Under the pieces are notes generated by a model, which was not told where the DNA came from, searched no databases, and saw nothing but the letters and a program-made list of their open reading frames with translations. The position numbers and the translations under genes were made by a program. Shown here one piece after another: positions 1-9,500 of a stretch of DNA of 64,000 nt (its first letter is position 1; every line of letters begins with the position of its first letter). This DNA is from Cololabis saira (taxonomy: Eukaryota; Chordata; Actinopteri; Beloniformes; Belonidae): contig NC_084610.1 of NCBI RefSeq assembly GCF_033807715.1, forward strand, positions 3,171,001 through 3,235,000, in the 5' to 3' direction.

Positions 1-720
1 CTGTTTTTCTGAAGTCCAGCAGCTCCGGAGGATGCACGCGCTCCCCCACATGTTAATCTGTTTCTGCAGCCAGAGAAGGGATGAGGGATGAGCAGTGCTA
101 TTCCCGTCCCCGTCGCAAAGACGATGGACTGGCCTCATCAATACTTATCGACTCAAAGTAAAAATCCAATGATTGATTGTATTAAGTGACATCATTAGCA
201 GGAGGAAAGTTGAGGAGTAACGTCTGCTTGTCTCCGTCCTTCTCTTCCCTTTCCTTCCTTCTGGGTTTAATGTTTCTGTGACAGTTTTTGAAGTGGAATC
301 TTTTGCATTCTGGGAGTTCGCTGCAAATAAGTCCCAGTTGGGAGCAAATGATATTCCCATTCCCTTTGTGGACATTACAATTGGTAATTTAGTTGATTCC
401 AGTTGAGTACAACATTCAGATTTCATGGAAAGCCGTTTCAAAAAGCTCACCAGAAAAGTAGTGAGCTGTGGTACGGAGCTGTTGTTACATGTTAACGCTG
501 CCATCAGGCCTGCAACCCTGACATGAACAATTGTTGGTGCATAGAGAGAATTAATCACAAACATGTCAGCTGCATCCCTACCAACAGATTCTACATGTTT
601 ATCGCTACTGACGTTAAATTAGATCAACATTCAAAATAAATGAGCTCTTCTGTGCTTTCTCTTGGTTCTGGCATCACACTGATTAGTCTGGATTAGTAAA
701 TCTGACCCTCCTTCTTCTGG
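1..720. other. Unassigned sequence with one unrecognised minus-strand ORF
   Basis: No exon or repeat family is recognised here. A minus-strand ORF at 145-564 (139 codons from its first ATG) is not low-complexity, but I cannot place it in any family. It could be a fragment of a transposon protein or chance. No splice structure links it to neighbouring sequence. Confidence 0.3.
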
Positions 721-726
721 TTGGTA

Positions 727-814
<88 letters not shown>
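727..814. repeat. (TG)n(TA)n microsatellite
   Basis: A short TG run passes directly into about 38 TA units. The A/T-rich sequence at 815-1138 that follows is low-complexity with no recognised gene. Confidence 0.95.
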
Positions 815-816
<2 letters not shown>

Positions 817-1143
817 ATCTTTATATGCTTTCACTTGCTTTTGTGTTGTCATTTTTTTAAATCATTTGGTCATTCTTTTTTTTTAACAATATTTTTTATA
901 AAATTTCAATATAAATGTACAAAAAAAAAAACAAAGCAATCAGCAAGTATCATATTAATTGTCCAATAAAATACAAGCAGGTCCTGCTGTGTCCACACAG
1001 ACAAAAACAAAACAAGACAGAAAAAATAAACAAATGGGAAAAAAGTAAAATAAAATTAACTAAAATAAAAAAAATGAAATAAATAAATAAAAAAAAATTA
1101 AATGAAAAAACTAAAATATAAAATAATTGTCACACTCAATAGC

Positions 1144-1482
1144 TGTCAGGGTTTGACACTTCCCCCCAGTTTGTGACTTTCAGTTTCTGTCTTGCCCCGC
1201 CTGTGTCCCATCTGCCCTGATTGTGTCTGCACCTGTGTCTCGTCATGTCTCGTTATCCCCTCAGTATATCTTGTCTTGTCATTCCTTGGTTCCCTGTCGG
1301 TCCGTACTGTTTCCTCCTCCATGTGCTCCAAGTTTTTGATCCCTGTTCCTTGTGTTTTTGATCCTGCTCTGCAGCGCTTTGTTTTTACCTTTTTGTTGGA
1401 ATAATCCTTTGTTTTTTGAGAACTCCTGCCTCTGGCCTCCCTGTTCTCCTGCACTTGGGTCCTAGCAAACCAAACCATAACA
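1144..1482. mobile_element. Solo LTR with 5 bp target-site duplication
   Basis: The segment starts TGTCAGGG and ends CCATAACA, so it has the TG...CA ends of an LTR. The pentamer ATAGC flanks it on both sides (1139-1143 and 1483-1487), as expected for a 5 bp integrase duplication. No gag, pol or second LTR is adjacent, so this is a solo LTR left by recombination. The C/T-rich interior and the CACTTGGGTCCTAG stretch near the end resemble Gypsy-type fish LTRs, but the superfamily is not proven. Confidence 0.75.
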
Positions 1483-1488
1483 ATAGCC

Positions 1489-1510
1489 TCACAAACAAAC
1501 AGATATATAC

Positions 1511-1560
<50 letters not shown>
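1489..1560. repeat. TA-rich microsatellite at the left edge of the Tc1 element
   Basis: An imperfect run of TA and TATATACA units ends exactly where the Tc1 left terminus begins. It continues after the right terminus at 3204-3220, so the transposon sits inside one TA tract. Confidence 0.9.
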
Positions 1561-1564
<4 letters not shown>

Positions 1565-3205
1565 TTGTATGACAATGCAATGGTTTGGGCCCCCCTGATC
1601 ATTTTCAAGATTTTCCTTTATAAATCATAGGTTGTTCGGATCAGCAATTTCAGTTAAATATATCATATGGCAGACAAACAGTGCTATTTGAGAAGTGAAA
1701 TGAAGTTTATAGGATTTACAGAAAGTGTGCAATAATTACTTAAACAAAAGTAGGCAGGTGCATAAATTTAGGCACCCTTGTTGTTTTATTGATTTAAATA
1801 CATTTAGCATTAATTATTGGAACACAACAGTTGTTTGTTCAGTTCATCGACCCTTCACCTACATACACAGGTGAAGCCGATCATGACAGAGGGGATTTAA
1901 AGTGGCCTGTTGTAAGTTGTTCACCTCTTTGCATCTTCTTTGAAGAGTGGCAACATGGGAGCTCCAAAACAACTGTCAAATGACCTGAAAACAAAGATTG
2001 TTCAACATCATGGTTTAGGGGAAGGATACAAAAAGCTAGCTCAGATGTTCAGCTGTCAGTTTCCACTGTAAGGAACATAGTGAGGAAATGGAAGACCCCA
2101 GGCACAGTTCTAGTTAAAGCCCGGAGTGGCAGGCCAAGAAAAATCTCAGATAGGCAGAGGCGAAGGATGGTGAGAACAGTCCAAGTCAACCCACAGACCA
2201 GCTCCAAAGACCTACAACATGATCTTGCTGCAGATGGTGTCACTGTGCATCGTTCAACTATTCAGCGCACTTTGCACAAGGAGATGCTGTATGGGAGAGT
2301 AATGCGGCGGAAGCCTTTTCTGCGCACACGCCACAAACAGAGTCGCTCGAGGTTTGCTACAGCACATTTTGACAAGCCAGCTTCATTTTGGAATAAGGTG
2401 CTGTGGACTGATGAAACTAAAATTTAGTTATTTGGACATAACAAGCGGCGGTATGCATGGCGGAAGAAGAACACAGAATTCCAAGACAAACACTTGCTAC
2501 CCACAGTCAAATTTGTTGGTGCTTCCATCATGCTGTGGGGCTGTGTGGCCAGTGCAGGTACTGGCAATCTCGTTAAAGTTGAAGGTTGCATGGATTCCAG
2601 TCAGTATCAGCAGATTCTTGCCAACAATGTTAAAGAATCAGTGACAAAGTTGAAGTTGCGCCGGGGCTGGATACTTCAACAAGACAACGACCCTAAACAC
2701 TGCTCAAAGTCTACTAAGGCATTCATGCAGAGGAACAGGTACAACATTCTGGAATGGCCATCTCAGTCCCCAGACCTGAATATTATTGAAAATCTGTGGT
2801 GTGATTTAAAGTGGGCCGTCCATGCTCGGAAACCATCAGACCTGACTGAACTGGAGATGTTTTGTAAAGAAGAATGGTCAAAAATACCTTCAACCAGAAT
2901 CCAGACCCTCATTGGAAGCTATAGGAAGCGTTTAGAGGCTATTATTTCTGCAAAAGGAGGATCTACTAAATATTGATGTAATTTTTCTGTTGGGGTGCCC
3001 AAATTTATGCACCTGCCTACTTTTGTTTAAGTAATTATTGCACACTTTCTGTAAATCCTATATACTTCATTTCACTTCTCAAATAGCACTGTGTTCGTCT
3101 GCCATATGATATATTTAACTGAAATTGCTGATCCCAACAACCAATGATTTATAAAGGAAAATCTTGAAAATGATCAGGGGTGCCCAAACTTTTTCATACA
3201 ACTGT
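1561..3205 (+). mobile_element. Tc1-like DNA transposon, complete ends, dead transposase
   Basis: The two ends are inverted repeats of about 215 bp (1561-1777 and 2993-3205) beginning ACAGTTGTATGA. They are strongly similar but no longer identical. The element lies between TA dinucleotides, the normal Tc1/mariner target, inside a TA tract. It encloses one transposase reading frame in plus orientation. Total length of about 1.65 kb is typical of Tc1-like elements. With the transposase broken, the copy could move only if an intact enzyme were supplied by another copy. Confidence 0.95.
1955..2976 (+). pseudogene. Tc1-like DD34E transposase, frameshifted and with an in-frame stop
   Basis: The frame opens with MGAPKQLSNDLK at 1955. 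It meets a frameshift around 2040, within the N-terminal helix-turn-helix region, after which frame 1 resumes with STVRNIVRKWK. The GRPRK AT-hook-like motif lies between the two DNA-binding halves. Catalytic residues are visible: D in LWTDETKI near 2410, D in QQDNDPKH near 2690, and E in LNIIENLW near 2795, giving the DD34E pattern. A TAG at 2425-2427 interrupts the frame just after the first aspartate, where relatives usually have a glutamate codon. Translation ends at TGA 2974-2976. Two lesions make it a clear pseudogene. Confidence 0.93.
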
Positions 3206-4102
3206 ATATATATATATATTCTATTGTTGCTTGAGAAAATCCATTAAAGGTGTCCATATTTCTTCGAATTCCTGTGCTTTCATTTGGTCATTCTTTCGTT
3301 TTTTTCAGATTTTTATCAATTTTTCAACATAGAAAATCCTTTTTTCTTTCTGGCCTCTTCTTTTTTCACCTCTACCAATGTGTCTGTTAAATTTTTTTAT
3401 ACAAAGCGTTGTCCTTTACTGAAACTATAATCCTTGACATTTATCTACCACACTTTCAGTAGAGGTCACAACATTTCCACATGATTCATTGCTGTTGAAA
3501 ATAAATAAAAGATGAAGAATCTTTTTCTCCTGGCGGACGCGTGTGATTTCCCATCAGCCCCCAGAGCATCATTAACATGTGGAAAGTGCAATTTGTCGAC
3601 TGAACATTTAAGTTTTCGCTGACACGTGAATCTGAATCTGTCAGAGCCGACGTGATGGAAACGACGACGATGATGATGATGATGTCTTGGGTCTCGACTG
3701 TGACTCACAGAAGCAGACTGTACTTTATAATTCATATGTTTTAGCAGTTTCCTCATTTCCTTTTCAAATCTAAACAAGCAGCAGTTAAAAGAAGTACTTT
3801 CTGAGACGACGGGGTTAATTACACTCCCATCAAGAGCTGTCGCCTGCAGCTCTGAAGTGAAACGTCGCGGGACGAGAGGGAGACGAGAGGGAGACGCTTT
3901 AACAGCAGCTGCAAGTCTTTTATTGATGGTTTGGGGTTCCAGATCTCAAGCTCGTCTTTGTCGTGGCGGTTTCATGGAGCTGCGTGAGGAAAGACGCTCT
4001 AGAGGCCAGTTTGAGTTGACCTGCAGTAACAGGTGGAAATGGAGAAATGAGGAATTTTGGTCCGTTCTGTTTCACGGCGTTGATTCTGGTCCTGCAGGAT
4101 GT
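3206..4102. other. No gene recognised; short TA tract and T-rich sequence
   Basis: After the remaining TA units at 3206-3220 the sequence is unremarkable. Small ORFs on both strands lack recognisable domains. The sequence at 3240-3320 is T-rich and partly resembles 815-880, suggesting another dispersed repeat, but no ends could be defined. Confidence 0.4.
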
Positions 4103-4631
4103 CCAGGGGCCTCTTTTATAAAAGAGTGCGTAGGATTCATACTAAAAGTGCGCCCAAAAGCCGAAAATGGGGTGTGCACAAAAAAAATCCTGATTTATAA
4201 AACCGTGTGCACGCACATCTGCACGCAATGTTCGCTTTATAAATCACAGTCCAGCTGAAAGGTTGCGCACGTGAATTCGCCTCATACCCCGCCCTCTACA
4301 CGCCCACTTTATACCATGAATGGGCAATGCAAACTACATGATGATTGTATTTGCATATGAATGATCCTGCTGAGCATGTGCAGCGCCACCTGCAGTCTGT
4401 TTCTGCTGCGTCAGGATGAATGAGACGTGTCGAGCCACCGTGACACTAAATTTCACGGAGACTGAGATGGAGATGTTGTGGATGAGGTGGAGGCAGGAAA
4501 ACCACATTATGTGGTGGTCACAGTAAAAGTATAAATAGTATAAAATAAAGCGAGTAAGTGGCAGCACATCGTTGCTGCGCTAAACGCTGTGAGTGCCACG
4601 GACAGATGGTGCAGAAAAAAAAGAAGAGGTA

Positions 4632-4786
4632 CGGAGCCCCTAAAGGGACACAGATTTTTTTTATATATATAATGAGTTTTACGTGCACGCAGGAAACCTT
4701 TAAGGCTGATTTATGGTTCCGCGTTACACCAACGCAGAGCCTACGGCGTAGTTGCGCGTCGCCGCCGAGACCCTTTAGGGGCTCCG
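4632..4786. mobile_element. Small TA-flanked inverted-repeat element, nested
   Basis: The ends CGGAGCCCCTAAAGGG (4632-4647) and its exact inverse (4771-4786) are flanked by TA on both sides (4630-4631 and 4787-4788). It contains a truncated copy of the GGCTGATTTATGG family from about 4704 to 4767. Nesting shows it arrived after the 4103-5238 host element. Confidence 0.75.
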
Positions 4787-4893
4787 TAGAGTGGCCCCGC
4801 ACTCATTTGTTCTGTCCTCAATCACTCTACGGTTGTCGCGGTGGGTGACGAGGAGGTTCCCGGCGTGTCCTGCACCGCGGCTGCAGCAGCAGC

Positions 4894-4930
4894 AGTACCA
4901 GTACCAGTACCAGTACCAGTACCAGTACCA
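4894..4930. repeat. (AGTACC)n hexanucleotide microsatellite
   Basis: About six tandem AGTACC units follow a short GCA run. On the minus strand they encode an alternating Tyr-Trp string, which is a repeat artefact. Confidence 0.9.
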
Positions 4931-5244
4931 GAGTCCTGACTGATGCTGAGTTTCACACACAGAGGGACACGATCAGCGCTATTATATTATAAGTCTGATA
5001 TGTGATGACACTAAGAGTATGACATGAATCTGGCTTCATTTCACCACCTCACCGTCTGCGTCGCCAGTTCCCCATATCTTCAAAATGTTCCTACGGGAGG
5101 GTCGGGGTTGGCGTAAAGGTACACACATTTTTCGGTTATTTTTTTCTTTTTAAATCCCAACCTTTGCGTAGAAGGTGGCGTGCGCATCTTTCAAGCCCTG
5201 TTTTGTGCACAAGCAAACTTTATAAATGAGGCCCCTGGTGCTGT

Positions 5245-5560
5245 CGCAGTGAAATGACCCCAAATCATCATCCTTCTGGCACCGTGTTTGAGAGTCGGTA
5301 AGAGGATGTTCTGCTGGAATTCTGCTGGGTTTTCTCCAAACATCTGTTGGAGACGTTGGTCCAGAAGTCTTCTGGTTTGTTCAGGTGCAGTTCTGCAAAA
5401 CCTCAGTCGTGCTTCCTTGTTGTTTCTGGACAGAGGACGCTTCTCCTGCCAACCCTTGCAAGCTAAAATGTGCTTGATGAACTTCCTCTGTGCACATGGT
5501 CTTTACCGTCTAACGTGCTCAGTGGAGTCGGACGTGTCTGAGATGTGCCGGTAGTTCTTA
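5245..5560. other. Degenerate dispersed repeat fragment (related to 35735-36170)
   Basis: The sequence contains CCAAATCATCATCC and a GTGTTTGAGAG block that recur, diverged, at about 35890-35930. It is a worn copy of an old dispersed fish repeat. The ends are not clear. From 5560 to 6320 there is a G-run, A/T-rich sequence and no recognised gene. Confidence 0.5.
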
Positions 5561-6321
5561 TGTCTTTGGGGGGGGGGGGGGGGTGTAATTCTGCTGAAAG
5601 ACAGAACTCTTGAATTTTCTTCTCACTTGAACTACACATCATTTTAAAAATAGTTGATGTGCTCATATCTTTCCTTCTTGGCATTATGTTAGCCAGAACT
5701 TTTGCTTTTACAGCTTTTACTATCTGCACCTCTGCTGATAATCAGTTTATTAAGGGCTGATCATTAGCAGCAGTAACGGGGTACTTAGTATTGCCCTTGT
5801 GATATATAAACTTGTTTGTGTTTTTTTGGTGAAAAAAATTGTAATTAAAATGTTCATTTGAGATTGTTTGTGTAATAAAACCCACTGATTTCTTTTTTTT
5901 TTCTTTTTTTTAAACAATAAAATCATTTTGGATAAAAATAGGACGCTTACATTTCCAGGCATAAATGTTGCAGACCAAACCATATGGACAAAATTTATAG
6001 AAGCAAACTCAGCAATAACACAGAAATAAAATAAGGTAAGACTTCTTAAAACCGTCTACATGAAAGGCCACAGGGGCAGAATCCATTATTCATGCATCAT
6101 CTTGAACGGATTGATTTGCCTGAGGGAGATGGAGTCTATATATACTTCTTAAGAGACGCTGGATGCAATATGAAGTTAACTTTGTCTTTAAATCACATTT
6201 TCTTGTTGGAGTTTGAGAAGTTTGCGATGCTCGGTTTCAGAGTTCACTTTGTTCTTGTTATTTTTTCAGCTGTCTCAAATTTGTGCTCAGATCTCCATCC
6301 TTCACTAGTGACTCTGTGATC

Positions 6322-6441
<120 letters not shown>

Positions 6442-6443
6442 AG

Positions 6444-6559
6444 CCGTGCCAGCGGCCCCCGTGAACGTGTCCGTGACCCAGCTGAGGGCTCACTCGGCCA
6501 TGGTGACCTGGAACGTCCCCCAGGGCGACGCCGTCATCGGTTACTCCATCTCCCAGCAG
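6444..6559 (+). CDS. fndc4: fndc4-like exon a: N-terminal half of FN3 domain
   Basis: The acceptor TTGCAG ends at 6443 and the donor GTACGG begins at 6560. The exon begins with two bases of a split codon and then encodes [20 protein letters not shown] and onward to YSISQQ. These are FN3 strands A-C, including the conserved Trp and an NVS sequon. It ends in phase 0. The preceding exon must end in phase 1. Confidence 0.92.
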
Positions 6560-9500
6560 GTACGGGGCCGTCGTCTCCGTCTCCCTCGCCGTTAACGTCC
6601 AGGGGCCAGATTCACAAAACATTCTTAAGAAAAAAAATCTTCTTAAGTGTCATTTTTTTCTTAAGTTCAGTCTTAAGATGAAAAAAGAGAAGAAGTCATA
6701 TTCTCCAAAAAAGTTCTTAAGTATTTTCTCAACTTTCTTCTTAAGTTTCTTCTTAAGAAAAAACTTAAGAATAAATGGTATTCCCACCTCGCTCCAACTC
6801 GCCCACCTCGCTCCACCTCGCCCCACCTCAGCCATTGTCCTTGATGTTATCAGACGGCTCGGTACAGTTCTGAAACAGGTCCACAGATGTTCCTTGGAGA
6901 GGGGAGGGCTAGTGGGGACAGAGTCCCTTGTTTACATTCCACCAGGGAGATTGTCACTGGAGCAACCGGCCAAGCTGCCCTGTCAAGGTCAGATTATAGA
7001 ATCAACAATTGTATTGAAAAGAAAACAGGCAGACTCCAGTAATTTTCCGTCTGCCTTAAGTCTCTGGTTCATCGATGGCGACTCCAATCAGACGAATTTG
7101 TGGTCAATTCCCGCCAAGCCGAGCTTCCAACTTCTCCAAGGTCTTATCCATCTTGCCAATGAGCTCAAAGACCGCCGCTAGCCTGCGATTCTGTTCAAGA
7201 ATCGCATCCAGCTCTCCCAACGTTAAAGTCTGAGTGTTAGTGGCAGAGCTTATCCCCTCAGCCACGTCCGGCAGCTCGGAAAGGGCCAGAACAGCTGTCG
7301 ACGACTTACGCGTTTGTCGATAGACTAGGAATCCCCCCACTCCAATTAGAAGAAATCCTGCTATCATAAATCCAATTATGAAGGCATCTTCAACGTCCTC
7401 AACAGACAGGATCGCCAGACACAACGGTCTCCAATGTTTATAGGAGTCCATTGTGTATCCAGCAAAAAATGTCCCATCGGGGCAGGAGGGCTCCCTAACC
7501 CCCTGACTTCTCGTTTTTTTGGTAAAAATTTGGTAAATTGTGCTGAGAGACCAGTTAATCAATTCCATGATTGTAGAATTTCGGAGGAGTGAAAAAGAGA
7601 GGCGGAAGAAGAAGGAGCGGGTGTGTGGTCCTGGACTGGACCCGTTTAGATCATCTTGCCCCACCTCGCCCCACCTCGCCCCACCTCGCCCCACCTCGCC
7701 CCACCTCACCCCACCTCGCCTCACCTCGCCCCACCTCGCCCCACCTCGCCCCACCTCACCCCACCTCGCTCCACCTCGCTCCACCTCGCCCCACCTCGCC
7801 CCACCTTGCCTCACCTCGCCCCACCTCGCTCCACCTCGCCTCACCTCGCCCCAACTCGCTCCATCTCGCCCCACCTCGCCCCACCTCGCTCCACCTCGCC
7901 CCACCTCGCTCCACCTCGCCCCACCTCGCTCCATCTCGCCCCAATTCGCTCCATCTCGCCCCACCTCGCTCCACCTCGCCCCACCTCGCTCCATCTCGCC
8001 CCAACTCGCTCCATCTCGCCCCACCTCGCCCCACCTCGCCTCACCTCGACCCACCTCGTGCCACCTCTCCCCACCTCGCTCCATCTCGCCCCACCTCGCC
8101 CCACCTCGCCCCAGCTCGCCCCACCTCGCCTCACCTTGCCCCACCTCGCTCCACCTCGCCCCACCTCGCCCCACCTCGCTCCACCTCGCTCCACCTCGCC
8201 CCACCTTGCCCCACCTCAACCCAACTCGCCCCACCTTGCCCCACCACTTCTCCACCTCGCCCCACCTCGCCCCACCTCGCTCCACCTCGCTCCACCTCGC
8301 CCCACCTTGCCTCACCTTGCCCCACCTCACCCCAACTCGCCCCACCTTGCCCCACCACTTCTCCACCTCACCCCAACTCGCCCCACCTCGCTCCACCTCG
8401 CCCCACCACTTCTCCACCTCGCCCCACCTCGCCCCACCTCGCCTAACCTCGCCCTACCTCGCCTCACCTCGCTCCACCTCGCCCTACCTCGCCTCACCTC
8501 GCTCCACCTCGCCCTACCTCGCTCCACCTCGCCTCACCTCGCCCCACGTCTCCACCTCGCTCCACCACGTCTCCTTGCATCCGGTTGAAGGCCAATTAAT
8601 TTTGCAGAGATCCAAACTATGAGCCGAATGCCCGGGAAGTCTGGAACGCTGCCAAGCTCTGGGCTTGAAAACAGCTTTTCCAAAGATGAATTATAGATTC
8701 CTTTGTGACCGCCGCCGTCTCTGGAGGAGTGGATTATTCCCCGTTTTGTCGTCTGCGGAGCGTTCTAAACCCTGTGCTAGCCGCCAGCCGGCAGGCCGGC
8801 AGGCTGCCAGCTCCCCACTTAAACTCTACATTTGGGCTTTAGAAGTTTGTACAAGTCTCCGAGGAGTTTGCTAACAAACCTGTAAATTGTTGGAAAGCTT
8901 GTTAGTATTGAAGCGGCTGCTGGGTGACGCGGCTTCTGGGAGCAACGATAAAAAAAACAAATCTGCTAATTAAAAGAGGCGCTGCCAGTTGGAGCGGATG
9001 TTTGGTCCTGGACTGGACCCGTTTAGATCACGAGCCACCCGGGCAGCAGGAACTGGGACCCATAACCAGTACTGGAGTTGAGGGGGGATGAGGGGGGATG
9101 GCACCCCCCCCCCCCCCTGAAATAAAAACGGTCCAAATCATCCCCCCTGTAAAACTGCCATCCCCCCTTTCCATCCCTTATGTCATTTCATCAATGAATG
9201 TGGTTTTACTGCTATTTCAACATTTAGAGTCATCACCAGAAAAATAACACCAGAAAAATTACTTATTTGACAATTTTCACCTATTTCAAGTAAATTTTCA
9301 CTTGAAATAAGTAGGAAAATCTGCCAGTGGGACAAGATTTATCTTCTTATTACAAGCAAAAAAAATCTTGTTCCACTGGCAGATTTTTCTACTTATTTCA
9401 AGTGAAAATTTACTTGAAACAGGTGAAAATTAGTGTAATAAGATTTTTTTTAACTAAAATTAGACATTTTAACTAGAAATAAGACAAATATTCTTGTTAA

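Larger units (their letters stand above)
4103..5238. mobile_element. Non-autonomous DNA transposon with CCAGGGGCCTC ends
   Basis: The left end reads CCAGGGGCCTCTTTTATAAA and the right end is its inverse with one change in the first 20 bases, so the 1136 bp segment has terminal inverted repeats. It holds no long ORF. The CGCCCAAAAGCCGAAAATG block near 4150 recurs at about 62040, showing a dispersed family. A smaller TA-flanked element and half of a GGCTGATTTATGG element are nested inside. The superfamily was not settled because no convincing target duplication is visible. Confidence 0.75.

Noticed and set aside
4775..4960. Tyr-Trp repeat protein on the minus strand
   Set aside because: Translation of the AGTACC microsatellite.
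7540..8622. Long proline/threonine/histidine ORFs on the plus strand and Gly/Arg/Trp ORFs on the minus strand
   Set aside because: They translate the decamer minisatellite in several frames at once. A stop-free 10 bp unit explains their length; only the part at 7104-7568 outside the array was kept.
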